Below are positions 47,105 to 57,739 of a DNA stretch of 64,000 nucleotides, piece after piece. The notes under the pieces are model-generated. The model worked only from the letters and a program-made list of their open reading frames with translations. It was not told the origin of the DNA and made no database searches. The translations under genes and the position numbers were made by a program. This DNA is from Escarpia spicata (taxonomy: Eukaryota; Annelida; Polychaeta; Sabellida; Siboglinidae). Location of the stretch: the NCBI GenBank assembly GCA_963995525.1, contig OZ023214.1, positions 17,134,514 through 17,198,513 on the forward strand, written 5' to 3'. How positions within the stretch are numbered: the first letter of the stretch is position 1; every line of letters begins with the position of its first letter.

Positions 47105-47490
47105 AATTGTTACCAGCAAAACATCACTGGAATAATTTAAATCTGTGTTGAAGACTCACCTGTTCACTGCAGCATATATGTTACTCAGACGCTTACCAAC
47201 ACTGTTTTATTATAGCTGATTGATGTTTAATGTTTATTTATTTATCTATTTATTAACTTTTCGTGTACATTTTAGCCTAATTTATTGATGTTTACATTAA
47301 TTTTAGTTTATTTATTTAAAATAATAATAATATGATCTTAACTATTTTATGATATTTTACATCACATTCCTTTTCTACATTGTTTTAATTGCTATTATTA
47401 TTAGTTCATTTTATCTACGATATACCAACTATTGTTTTTTCAAATGCATTGAGGTGGCGCTTAACAAAATAAAATATTATTATTATTCCC
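47105..47490 (+). mobile_element. LINE 3' end fragment with (ATT)n tail
   Basis: Begins with a short C-terminal-like peptide frame (HWNNLNLCLKTHLFTAAYM, then stop), typical of the end of L2/RTE-like polyproteins. An AT-rich 3' UTR follows, then GCGCTTAACAAAATAAAATA and (TTA)n ending near 47490. Confidence 0.55.
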
Positions 47491-47522
47491 TGGGGCACGA
47501 TCATCAAGCATACTTGTATGTA

Positions 47523-48616
47523 CAGTAAACCTCGCTTAAGTCGGATTCAATTGGACCGAGTGATTTAATCTGAGTTATGCAAAAATCCGACTTAGCCGAA
47601 AAAGACATATCCCAACGCCAAAGGCTATTCTCTAAAAGCCCTTAGGTAACTGTGAATAATGCTTGAAAGTGACTTGATACTGCGGTAATTCTACATATGT
47701 TGATGTCCACAAGCAACATACAACATTATGCAGTATTAGAATAGTTTTGTTCTTCATTTTGGCACGAATCTCTAAGGTTAAGTACTTATTATTGATTGTA
47801 AATGTCCGTCATCTTCTATCTCATGACAATGGCCTCTACTTGTCAGTCAACTCTTCGATTTCACTAGCGTCAAACCAGATTGTCTTAATTAGCGTCCATT
47901 AAGCAGCATGTGTGCCACTGAGTTTTGTTATCTTCTGACACCGAGACTTCGTCGCCCTCATCATCGCTCAGTAAACCAACCATCTGCGGTGGGGTGTTGT
48001 ATGGTTTCAATGATCTCCAGACATCTCGTGGAGCTTATTCCGTACGTTTCTGAACGAAGGATCTTCGTCTTTATCATCGTCTTAACGCTCAACACATTAA
48101 ACGAATCCCGTTTTTGTAAGAGTTTAGAAGTGTTTCCGGTTTCAGTTTGTTCCATCCACACTAGTTTCAGGGTAGTGACGACGTTCAACTTCTTGAGAAA
48201 ATGGTGCGACTCCTGATGCCTCTAGTATCTTGGTGGTTAGGATATACCGGTAATGAAACGTCATGTTCTTGGTTATACCAGCATCCATTGGCTTGGTGAT
48301 GCTAGTTGTATTAGACGAGTGAAGACGTGACTCCTACGTACGTTGATGTGGCTCTCTGGATTATTTTTTGGAATAGCCGTTTCACTTTTGATTTCATATG
48401 GTACATATACTCCAAGCAACCGATCCGACTTTTAGGCGAGGAAAAACACATTATCTTGGATCAAATGGACCGACTCAGTTATTCCGAGTTAGGCGAAGAT
48501 CCGACTTACATAATCTGACTTAGACAAAGATTTTTATGGGAAATACATTACAAATCAACTGTTCCTCGGAATTCTGTCCGAGTTGAGCGAAGATCCGACT
48601 TAGGCAAGGTTTACTG
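47523..48616. mobile_element. pogo/Tigger-like DNA transposon (Tc1/mariner superfamily)
   Basis: Starts CAGTAAACCTCGCTTAAGTC GG and ends with the near reverse complement CCGACTTAGGCAAGGTTTACTG. TA dinucleotides flank it at 47521-47522 and 48617-48618, the target duplication of this superfamily. Repeated subterminal TCCGACTTA motifs lie inside both ends. The element is 1094 bp and carries a broken transposase fragment on the minus strand. Confidence 0.85.
47905..48310 (-). pseudogene. Tigger-like transposase (DDE_1) C-terminal remnant
   Basis: Minus-strand translation near 48291 gives ITKPMDAGITKNMTFHYR, resembling the QPLDxGIIKxFK block of pogo/Tigger transposases, followed by TTKILEA. The frame continues with shifts to about 47905. 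The N-terminal HTH domains and the catalytic aspartates are missing, so it is inactive. Confidence 0.55.
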
Positions 48617-48618
48617 TA

Positions 48619-48959
48619 TATTGTTTTATTTTAACGACTGTACACACTATTGAACAGAGTTGTACTCTTGAGACTAGTGTATAAATAAAGTTAATTATTA
48701 TTATTAACAAGAAAGCATGATTACATTTTGCCAAGAAGCTTTAGTCATATTAATTAAGATGGTGTTATGTATGGGACATTTAGCATTTTTCATAAAACAG
48801 GGCACCACCTTCTGCATTATGTAGTGTGACTCGGTGGTTACAATACTCATGTACTACTGTATTGATTAAATATATTAATAAAGTGTTTGTATACTTTACG
48901 TTGTTTCTCGAAATAAAATGTTACTATAAAGCCAACACATTTGAAATTAATTCAAATGC
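48619..48959. other. Intergenic DNA, no gene seen
   Basis: AT-rich unique sequence. Confidence 0.4.
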
Positions 48960-49075
48960 ATTTACAAATGTGTAACCAAAACATTTGCATTTGAATGTGT
49001 TCCTGGAAAATTGCATTTGCATTTAAATCAAGTGAAACATTTGCATTCAAATGCATTGACATGCATTTGTTAACA
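48960..49075. promoter_or_regulatory. Cluster of ATTTGCAT octamers upstream of MRPL36
   Basis: Exact ATTTGCAT (POU/octamer-type) occurs at 48983-48990, 49015-49022 and 49039-49046, among several near-matches (AAATGCATT). It lies about 200 bp upstream of the MRPL36 coding exon, but inside a probable intron. It may be only an AT-rich short repeat. Confidence 0.3.
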
Positions 49076-49245
49076 AGCCTGAATTGGATACATGCAATCA
49101 TGGTAGTGTAAATGAGCACTAATGTTTCTTACACTCAGTAGGTGGTGCCACTTTGTTGATTAGTTTCCCGACGATCTAATCAGCACTCACCCATACATAC
49201 TGCTATGTGGTTGTGGGATTTATTTATGAACAATTGTTTCTTTTC

Positions 49246-49247
49246 AG
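49246..49247 (+). other. 3' splice site of the MRPL36 coding exon
   Basis: A pyrimidine tract (TTGTTTCTTTTCAG) ends in AG at 49246-49247, 21 nt before the ATG. This implies an upstream non-coding exon, which was not located. Confidence 0.65.
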
Positions 49248-49268
49248 GTAAATTTGCAACTTGGCAGA

Positions 49269-49601
49269 ATGTTTCCATCGGCAGTGCGATGTCTTCAGAC
49301 GTTCCTGCGAACCCTTCCACGACGCGTTCCACTTAGTCTGATGGGGCAACAACAACGGACTCTCAGTTCATTGCCATTGTTCCGTTGTGTGGCGAGACTT
49401 GGTCAGCCGAGTCTTGTCCGTCCAGCAGTCGTTACTGTGGTTCCCGAGAGTGGCTATAAAGTGAGGGCTGTGGTCAAAAAGAGGTGTGAGGCGTGTTACT
49501 TTGTAAAGCGCCAAGGACGAATGTTTATTGAGTGCAAGGCGAAACCACGACATAAACAGATGCAGAGAATAGGCAAGAAACAGCTGTTTAGAGAGGACTG
49601 A
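49269..49601 (+). CDS. MRPL36: Large ribosomal subunit protein bL36m, mitochondrial
   Basis: Encodes 110 residues. bL36 is a small zinc-binding protein of the large ribosomal subunit, here the mitochondrial one. The last 50 residues match bL36: GYKVRAVVKKRCEAC (62-76), then FVKRQGRMFIECKAKPRHKQ (78-97). The zinc ligands are expected to be C73, C76, C89 and H95, all present. The first ~55 residues are rich in arginine, serine and leucine without acidic residues, as in a mitochondrial presequence. The length is close to the ~100 residues of vertebrate MRPL36. The ATG at 49269 is the first after the splice site. The frame ends at TGA 49599-49601. Confidence 0.95.
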   Translation: MFPSAVRCLQTFLRTLPRRVPLSLMGQQQRTLSSLPLFRCVARLGQPSLVRPAVVTVVPESGYKVRAVVKKRCEACYFVKRQGRMFIECKAKPRHKQMQRIGKKQLFRED

Positions 49602-49918
49602 CAATCTATGGCACTGCAGCATCTTGTGAACACCGAATAGAAATATGCATTGATAACAATGAACGTTAGATATAAAACATTTCTTCATTGGACTTGTCTG
49701 CTGCCAACTTTGTATTGACAGAGATTGTATCCATGATGTCACGTCTATGTGAGGGATTGGAATGCTACTTGAATCTTTTTATGTAGTAATAATTATGTTA
49801 AATTAAAATAGCAGATTACATAAAAACACCTCTACAGCGGGTGTCCTGACATTCACACCACTAAGTTTAATTATGAATGAGTCTGTTATAAGAAACTAAT
49901 CAAGTGTATAACTATGTA
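49602..49918 (+). other. MRPL36 3' UTR (inferred)
   Basis: Unique AT-rich sequence between the stop codon and the polyadenylation hexamer. Confidence 0.55.
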
Positions 49919-49924
49919 AATAAA
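49919..49924 (+). terminator. Polyadenylation signal of MRPL36
   Basis: AATAAA, 318 bp after the stop codon, the first canonical hexamer on this strand after the gene. Confidence 0.65.
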
Positions 49925-50247
49925 GCATCCAATGGTTATCAAAAAGAAGGACAACATAATTACTTTGAAACAGGTTACATTATTTACGAACAAACAACAC
50001 AATATATCCTTATGTCGACACAGTTATGCACACTTTGCTGACGGATGTACAATTATAATGGTCATGCACACAACATACACACACACACGCACGCACACAC
50101 ACACACACACACATTTGTACACTAGTTGCCTTTCGGAGATACTATATAACCAGTGGAAAATCATTGAGAAACACCCTGTTTTACCACGCAACAGTATATA
50201 TATAATATACATATATATATATACATATCTATGATGTCATATATTTT
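49925..50247. other. Intergenic DNA with CA and TA microsatellites
   Basis: (CA)n at about 50076-50114 and TA-rich repeats at 50195-50228. No gene. Confidence 0.5.
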
Positions 50248-50860
50248 GAATGAATGAATTTTATTTCCACAATCAACTGGTACATGTGTTTATAACAATA
50301 TTGTACAATTGTGGAAATGGAGACAGTTGAAGTGTTATCCTTATTAAACACTGTCCCGATCCCTTTTATAACATGCGATACATTAATAACTACCATGTTA
50401 TAACAATATAAAAAAATAGGAAGAATAACAATATTTGTACAACACTGTTAGTAGATTTAACGATTATACTAAATTTGTGTCGGTAATTAAGTAAGAAATA
50501 CACAATGTCATGATATCATTACAACATTACAGTAATCGTGTACTTTTCATATAGTTTATTTCTATATAACTTCTTAAAGGTAATAATACTGTTAGAGGTC
50601 TTTATTTTATCATCTAACATGTTTCATACCATGTATTGTTACACAATTTTGCTGAGCCCAAGCTTATCTTGAACATATTTGGTAGATTTATAGGTAAACA
50701 CCTCTTCTGAGGCTTGTACATTATCATAGCTGTTTTCAGTTCAATCAAATCAAATACCTTTAAAACACAACAGTTCCAGAAATAACACATTGAATAATTA
50801 AAGTAGTTAATTCACATTGCACACAATTCTTACTGCCTTTTTGTAACATGTAGATATCAT

Positions 50861-53685
50861 TTATATTAGTCTTATGTGTGTTACCCCCCACACTTCACAA
50901 CAGTATGTCATATGTGGAAGAAATAGTGAGTTGTACAATATCATGCAGGAGGTTCTATCTAGCACATGTCTTGCTTTATACATATTTCCAATACTTTTAG
51001 ATAACTTGGCTTTTATCATGGCAATATGGTCTTTCCAGTTGAGCTTGTTATCTATTAATACACCTAGAAACTTAGTTTTATACACCATGTCAATCTTAGT
51101 TTGATTAATGCTTATTTCTACATAATTTTTTTTCTTGCAATTGCTAAACAACATAACATTAGTTTGGGATAGATTTAGGGATAGTTTATTAACTGCAAAC
51201 CATGTGTTTAATTTATCCAGTTCACTACTTATGTTTTTGCTTAGTTGAACAGGATCACTTCCTGAACAGAAAATATTTTTGTCATCTGCAAAATAAAAAA
51301 AATGTTGAAGTATTGCAAATATCATTGATATACAGTATAAATAATTTAGGCCCTAAGATCGAGCCTTGTGGTACTCCACAGATTACTTTTAGTAAGTCAG
51401 AATCACAGTTATCAAATGTAACATATTGTAGTCGGTTTTGTAGATAGCTATTGAGCCAGTCATTCGCAATACCTCTTATTCCATATTGATTTAATTTTGA
51501 TAATAGCAATTCATGATATAGTGTATCAAAAGCCTTTTTAAAGTCTATATAAACACCTATAGTGCACTTCTTATTATCCAGTGCTGTTGTAATTTCTTCT
51601 GTGAGTTCAAGTAGTGCTAATGATGTGGACATACTCGATCTAAAGCCAGACTGACTGTTTCTTAGTAGGCTGTGTTTTTCAATAAATGCATCAAGTCTGC
51701 TATTATATAGTTTTTCCAAAGATTTTTTAAAACTGGTAAAAGAAATAGGTCTGTAGTTAGAAAAAACATGTTTATCATTACTTTTAAAAAGAGGGATTAC
51801 CTTTGTTATTTTCATTTAAGATACCTTATTTAAAAGAGTTGTTGCATATATGGGTAAGTCTTCACGATGTGAGAAATAACCTTTTTAATTATGGACATAT
51901 CTATGTTGTCATTTCCTGTAGATTTTTTATTTTTACAGTTCTTAACAATATCAGTTATTTCACTTTCTGTTACACCTTTTAAAACATTGTCTTAGCATTA
52001 CGACTTTCTATACAGTTTTTGTGGAGTGTTTGTTTTTTGCTAGTTTAAGTCCTACATTTACAAAATAATTATTAAACCCGTTCGCGATGTCTTTCGTATC
52101 TTTTACTGTTATACCATTATTTTCAAAACTATTTGGATGGTATGTATCTGTATATCCTTTCCTAATGATAGTGTTCAGTATCTTCCAAGTTCCCTTAATA
52201 TTGTTTTTTTCTTTTTCCAATAATTTGTCGTAATATGTTTTTCACTGGTTCTAAGTATTGATGTCAATTTTTTTTTCTTTCATGTTTTATATTTGTCTTC
52301 TGCAGCTGTTGTTCTGTTTTCTAAAGATTATTGTTCTTTTTAAACGCATTCCGTAACCCATTTGTAAACCAAGGTTTGTCAGGATGATTGTTTTTATCCA
52401 TACGTAATTTCTTAAATGGACAATTCTTATTATACAACAATGCAAAAGTGTCTATAACATTAGCATAAGCTACATTTACGTCCACTTCGTTTGTTACAGT
52501 TTCCCAGTTTACTAATAACAGGCTTTAAAAGGTCTTTAGAAGCACTAATACAGGTATCATCAGTCTTTCTAACATGCATATACTTTGGCACAGAGGATCT
52601 TTTGGTATCTTGATACTTCAATATAGTAAATATTGGCAAGTGGTCACTTATGTCATTTATAAGTAAGCCACTCTCGATAAGCCAAAGGGCTTCCTTGTCC
52701 ACCTGCCACCTAGAGTTAATTCTCTGGGTGGCAATCTTGTTAAATCTTGTTAAGTGTTACTGGTTAATTCATTGGTGAAGATAGTATAAATTAAAGTGAC
52801 ACTACGTTCTGTTATTCTGGTTGGTTTATCAATAAGTGGATATAATCCCAATGAAAACATTGTGTCCACGAAATGTTTTGTGCTGCAGTTACTATTATAT
52901 CTCAAGAGATCTATGTTTATATCACCACATAGAAATACCGTCTTATTAATGTTTTAAAACTGTTTTTATTAGTAACTGTATTTGGTCACTGAAAGTTTGA
53001 ATGCTTGAACCACATGTTCTGTACATACAAGCAACAGTCACATTTCTTTACTGAAGCATAATTCTACCGTTATGCATTCCATTATATTATCAACCACCAT
53101 TGACATATTAGTTACTGCCTTAAAATTATTTTGTTTGTTTATGTACGATGCTACTCCACCAAATTTCCTGTTTTTTCTCATCACATGTCTACAAGGTTTT
53201 CAATTTTGTCAAAAGAGTCCTCGCGCATTGAAATGAATAAATGATAAACCAATGTAATTTTTAGTAACATTAGTTAACTGATCTTCAGATTAGTAATTAC
53301 AGAGTGGTCTAACATTATTGTAGAAATTATTATTTGGATCAATGTTTCTTTCAAAGTCACAGCAGTTGTATTTTGATATATCAAATGGTGTAAAATTGAA
53401 TTCAGAGCATTGCTCGTACAGATTAAAACGATTGTTTAGTGTTGAAAAATCTCAATTCATTGCTTGAAAAGGTAATGCCTTAATACAGTCTGAACAGTAC
53501 CATTTAACATCAGATTTGATTTGATATTTGAATTCACGTTTTGTTAATTCTGTACATTCTCTGTGTGTCCATGATTCACATAATGCATACTGAATAAAAT
53601 CACTACTAATGCATTCTTGGCACATGAAACGAATTTGTTTAAATTCTGCCATTGTTTCGGTGAATTTACCAGTGGTAATGTTCAC
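50861..53685 (-). pseudogene. LINE B ORF2 (PHD-like finger, endonuclease, reverse transcriptase), frameshifted
   Basis: The N-terminus (53685-53452) has a C4HC3-like pattern: FMCQEC, CESWTHREC and WYCSDC. The endonuclease region (about 53450-52460) is decayed but keeps SDHLPIF at about 52645. A linker frame lies at 52220-52008. The reverse transcriptase (51815-51282) shows IPLFKSND, NYRPIS, SGFRSSMST, YIDFKKAFDT and GVPQGSILGP. A one-base change in a T8 run (plus-strand A8 at 51295-51302) breaks the frame just before FADD. The next frame (51325-50861) holds FYFADDKN intact, then KLNWKDHI and the C-terminal region. The catalytic box is preserved, so inactivation by frameshift may be fairly recent. 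Confidence 0.85.
52671..52753 (+). mobile_element. LINE C tail inserted in LINE B
   Basis: 83 bp, CTCTCGATAAGCCAAAGGGC to TCTTGTTAAATCTTGTTAA, corresponding to 56446-56527 of LINE C. Only the 3' UTR was copied, so it is an extremely 5'-truncated insertion. It lies in plus orientation inside the minus-strand LINE B endonuclease region. Confidence 0.85.
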
Positions 53686-53836
53686 ATTTGTGAGTCAGTC
53701 CATTATTGGAAAAGTCCTAGCCGGGTGACCTTTTCCTCCGACGACCCAATTTGAACAAGTCATCTGGCGAGTCCACAATTTTCTTCACTTCAGTGCCGTT
53801 TTCGTAAATTGTGCAGAAAGTTCTGCCGTCTATGGT

Positions 53837-54360
53837 TCACACTTTGTTGATGCCAGTGTCTTTCTTTAGCTCACGGACTATCTTTCCCCTGATTGGCGTC
53901 AAATCGTCGTTCACGAACACGCCGCGTCGATCCTGGTTGTTTCTCAAGTTACGTTTATGCTTCATCAGTTGTACCTTCGTGTCTCTGCGGACAAACTTCA
54001 CTATCAATGGTTTACACTCGCCTGCCCGACTTGGTAGTCTGTGGCTGATACTGATGTCCTCTTCTCTCAGCGTTACCCCCATTTCTGCCGCCAACTTTAT
54101 GATTTCATTGTTCGTACATTCACCCGGAGTCTCCGCTAGTTCAGGAATGTGAACGGACTCTCGACGACCATACTGTTCAAGTCGGAATGTTTGCAGTCGC
54201 AGGTCTCGTTTTACACATTGCAGTTCGTTTCGTAACTGAGTGTGCGACGTCGTAAGGTCGGTAAGTATCTGCTTAGTGGCAGCAGTAACCGCCGAAGTTA
54301 CTACGCTGACCAACATGGGTTGTATGGCCTGCAGCACTAGGCAATTCCAAAATGTTGTCA
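53837..54360 (-). pseudogene. LINE B ORF1 protein, N-terminus lost
   Basis: Open minus-strand frame of about 175 codons. It has a helical region (LTTSHTQLRNELQCVKRDLR), then RLEQYGRRESVHIPELAE, a DISISHRLPSR block, KPLIVKFVRRDTK and VFVNDDLTPIRGKIV. This layout, a coiled coil followed by an RNA-binding-like domain, is that of LINE ORF1 nucleic-acid chaperones. The apparent upstream start (54439) lies in the inserted repeat R, so the true N-terminus is missing. It precedes ORF2 by about 150 bp. Confidence 0.8.
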
Positions 54361-54442
54361 CTATTTTTAGTTCCTTGGGCCGAAGGTCCAACGGACTTAT
54401 GCCATCACTTTGCGTCCGCCATCCATCGTTAGCTGCCATATC
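54361..54442 (+). repeat. Repeat R, copy A, left part
   Basis: CTATTTTTAGTTCCTTGGGC CGAAGGTCCAACGGACT through TGCGTCCGCC to GTTAGCTGCCATATC. It matches the start of copy B at 62684. It interrupts LINE B ORF1 on its left and is itself interrupted by LINE C on its right. Confidence 0.8.
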
Positions 54443-56527
54443 AGAAAGGAATAGCAAAAAGCAGTATAGGAGAAATTTCCACAAAGGAAGGTATAAGGAC
54501 ATGAGGAAATATTTAGCAAAGATAGACTGGAATAAGAAATTGAAAAATAAGACGGCAACAGAATGCTGGAATATATTAAAGAGTGAAATTAAGTGCATAG
54601 TCGATAAATTTGTACCCTTCAAAAAACAAGGAAAACGGTCCAAAAAGAAACACTTATCGAAAGAAGCCATTAGAAAAATTAAGTATAAACAAATGATGTG
54701 GAAGTCATATAGATGTACCGGAAATGATGAAGACTACAACAGTTATAAAGAAGCACTTAACCAAGCTACAGCTGAAATTAGAAATTCAAAGAGAAGCTAT
54801 GAACAACAATTAGCTAGTAATATAAAACATGACAGCAAGAGTTTTTATGCGTATGTTCGAAGCAAACAGAAAGTTCAAGATAAGGTCGGTCCTCAAGAAG
54901 ATAGTGCTGGAAATATAATATCAGAGGGATTCATAATGGCAGAAGACCTGAATGAGTACTTTAGTTAAGTGTTTACCAGGGAAGATATTAGTTCACTGCC
55001 AATACCAGAGGCTAAGTTCAAAGGGGCAGATTCAGACTATTTAGGACAATTAATTGTAACCCCGGAAATGGTAGCTAAGAAAATAAGGGCTATGAAGGAT
55101 AATAAATCACCTGGAGTGGATGGTATTCCACCCAAACTACTATTGGAAATTGTAGAACAAATTAACATACCACTTGCAACAGTTTTCAACTTGTCATTAG
55201 AAGAGGGAGTGGTTCCTTTAGAATGGAAAGAAGCAAACATTATACCGTTATTCAAAAAAGGTTCGAGAAACAAGTCAGACAACTATAGACCAGTGAGTTA
55301 TGTTTTTTGGAAGACATCACTAAGTGGGTAGATGAGGGATCACCAGTAGATATCGTCTACTTAGATTTTCAAAAAGCTTTTGACAAAGTACCACATCAAA
55401 GATTACTGCTTAAACTAAAGGCCCATGGCATAGGAAATGGTATAATAAACTGGATAGAACAATGGCTGATTGACAGAAGACAACGTGTAGTAGTTGATGG
55501 GGAGGCTTCAAACTGGAAATCAGTATTGAGTGGGGTACCACAGGGATCAGTATTAGGTCCTATATTATTCTTAATATACATCAACGATTTGGATGATGAA
55601 TTAACAAGCAAGGTGTTGAAATTTGCGAATGATACAAAAGTGTTTAGAAGGATTAAAAGTGATGGAGATAGACAGCATTTACAAGATGATCTTGACAGGT
55701 TGATCAAATGGTCTGAAAAGTGGCAAATGATGTTCAATTTTGGGAAATGTAAATGCCTCCACATAGGACATGGGAACGAAGAAGTGGAATATACAATGGG
55801 GGTTACTGTACTAAGTACTACTGTAAAAGAAAAGGACTTAGGGTTAAGCGTTAGTGCTGATATGAAGATTTCAGAGCAGTGCGGAATTGCAGCTTCATAG
55901 GGAAATCAAATCCTTGGATTAATTAGGCGAAACATAACGTATAAGGAAAAAGAGCTACTAATACCGCTGTACAAAACAATAGTTAGGCCTCATTTAGAAT
56001 ATTGTATTCAAGCGTGGAGGCCATATCGCAGGAAGGACATATATATGCTAGAAAGAGTGCAGTGGAGAGCAACTAAAATGATACCAAATCTGAGGGATCT
56101 TAGTTACGAAATACGCCTAAAAAATGCGGTTTAACAACACTAGAGACCAGGAGATTGAGAGGAGAACAGATAGAAGTTTTTAAAATATTGAAGGGTTATG
56201 AAAATATTTATAGAAATATGTTTTTCTCAGTTAAGAAAGATAGAAGGACTAGAGGACATGAACTTGCATTAGCAAAGGAGCAGAGTAGATTGGATATAAG
56301 AACGTTTTCATTTTCACAAAGGACTGTAAATGAATGGAACAGATTACCTGCTGATTGTGTGGGTGCTAGTAGCGTGAATATGTTTAAAAATAAAATCGAC
56401 ACATACCTCAGACGGGCGGGATACACATAGATAAAAGGGTCGGACTCTCGATAAGCCAAAGGGCTTCCTTGTCCACCTGCTACCTAGAGTTAATTCTCTG
56501 GTTGGCAATCTTGTTAAATCTTGTTAA
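54443..56527 (+). mobile_element. LINE C, CR1/Jockey-like non-LTR retrotransposon
   Basis: About 2.1 kb, 5'-truncated. It spans the linker, reverse transcriptase, C-terminal domain and a 3' UTR ending in tandem TCTTGTTAAA. ATATC flanks both ends (54438-54442 and 56528-56532) as a short target duplication inside repeat R. Further copies of its 3' end occur at 16858-17332, 20600-20925 and 52671-52753, so the family was active over a long time. Confidence 0.85.
54460..56430 (+). pseudogene. LINE C reverse transcriptase ORF, multiply disrupted
   Basis: The frame to 54968 covers the linker (KSFYAYVRSKQK, ending at a TAA after NEYFS). 54969-55300 has NKSPGVDGIPP, IIPLFKKGSR and NYRPVS. There the sequence jumps directly to EDITKWVDEGSPVD (55307 on), so about 40-50 codons of the palm/finger region are deleted with a frame change. 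55320-55900 has YLDFQKAFDKVPH, SGVPQGSVLGP and FANDTKVF, where the canonical FADD has become FAND, destroying a catalytic aspartate. A TAG ends this part at 55898-55900. 56155-56430 is the intact C-terminal block (VFKILKGYEN, TVNEWNRLP, MFKNKIDTYLRRAGYT). Confidence 0.9.
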
Positions 56528-56532
56528 ATATC

Positions 56533-57440
56533 CCAGAAACCGTTCAGCAATTTGTTCTCTAATTTTGCATATACGTATCTTAGGGTATTGCCTCTACGCA
56601 CGAGAAATCTGTATTTGATTGAATCATTCTTAGGGCCCCCAGGGCCCCCGGAACTGGTAAATGTTCACATTTTGCCTATTTAAAAAAACTCTTGGGTAAC
56701 CTTTTCTCTGATTTTGCATATACATTTTATGTGGTAGTGCCACTATACATAAGCAATCTGTATTTGATTGAATCATTCTAAGGGCATCCCAGGGCCCCTA
56801 AAAATTATACATTTTCCTACTATTTCCCTACTGCTGTAAGCCTCCTGCAGTAGCCCGGGCCACTGATCTCTTTTTATAACAGGATAGTGGACTTTGCCCT
56901 ATCTCTGATCACTGGGGTGGGTGAATGGAGTGGCCTGGTCTCCGAGATTATGCTATAAGCCTGTGTATTGGACTATCCTAGGCTCACTACCTGCCCAGTG
57001 TCAAACAGAATGCCTCCACGTGGGTTGAATTATCAATGCAATATAACGATATGATCTAGGATTAAAATAAAATAACTTATAAAATAATAAATAAAATAAC
57101 TTAGGTATACTCGAAAAGGTTAAAGCATATTTAGCCAAAATTATAAGGAATATTATTAAGATGTTTTACTATACATGTTGCAGCTATTGTGAGATTGCAG
57201 CTCACCAACTCTCCTGCAAGGTTTCTACAACCACCGGAAATCGGCCTAAATAGCAGAGTAACGGGATAAAATTCTACAGTAGTTTTAATACTCATTAACT
57301 AATATATACAATCTTCACGAAACGGTCTACTCGAATATTTTATTTCTAGGTGAATGTTCACTGGCATGCATATAGTCTCCACTAAACATGTCAACATTTT
57401 ACTTCCATCATAACTGTAACTATGATTCACCAAAACATTT
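56533..57440 (+). repeat. Repeat R, copy A, right part
   Basis: Continues R after the LINE C insertion with CAGAAACCGTTCAGCAA. Two internal ~140-bp subunits each end in AATCTGTATTTGATTGAATC ATTCT(A/T)AGGGC (56606 and about 56753). The segment near 57388-57435 (CATGTCAACATTTTACTTCC, AACTATGATTCA) matches 63947-64000 in copy B. The middle differs between copies. The true right end is not defined. Confidence 0.7.
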
Positions 57441-57739
57441 CAATAATAATTACAAACTAACAATATAGTCTAAAGGACTTCAGGGCCTCTTTATGCATTT
57501 CTTTATAAGACTTGGTCGCTGTATGGATACATTATATGAACAATTTAATAAATTAATAACTACGTTCACATTAGCCTCGCTTACACCGACTCCGTAATGG
57601 GGCGCCACTTGTTTGTCGCGTTTACCGAGGCTGAGAACCGCTACAATGTTCACGGTGTCAAAACGACTGGTTCTATATCTGTATAGTATACTGGCAAAAT
57701 GTCCCCAGTGCGCATGATATGGTTTAGTTTTTAGATATT
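57441..57739. other. Intergenic or repeat-derived DNA, no gene
   Basis: Contains GTAATGGGGCGCCACTTG, reminiscent of retroelement junction sequence, but no LTR pair is visible. Confidence 0.35.

Larger units (their letters stand above)
50248..54360 (-). mobile_element. LINE B, CR1/L2-like non-LTR retrotransposon with two ORFs
   Basis: Reads on the minus strand from an ORF1 (54360 down to 53837) through ORF2 (about 53685-50861) to a 3' end at AAAATTCATTCATTC (50248-50262). The ORF1/ORF2 order, the PHD-like zinc motif at the start of ORF2, then endonuclease and reverse transcriptase, fit CR1/L2-group elements. The 5' part of ORF1 is cut by repeat R. A LINE C tail is inserted at 52671-52753. At about 4.1 kb it is the most complete LINE here. 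Confidence 0.85.

Noticed and set aside
49254..49268. MRPL36 start at the TTG at 49254
   Set aside because: Non-ATG and directly after a splice acceptor. The ATG at 49269 is the first proper start.
54240..54460. N-terminal extension of the LINE C frame, and an ATG start for LINE B ORF1 at about 54439
   Set aside because: Both readings run through inserted repeat R and the opposing element, so they are chimeric frames without biological meaning.
57590..57640. LTR retrotransposon primer-binding site (GGGGCGCCAC)
   Set aside because: No paired long terminal repeats or pol region was found nearby.
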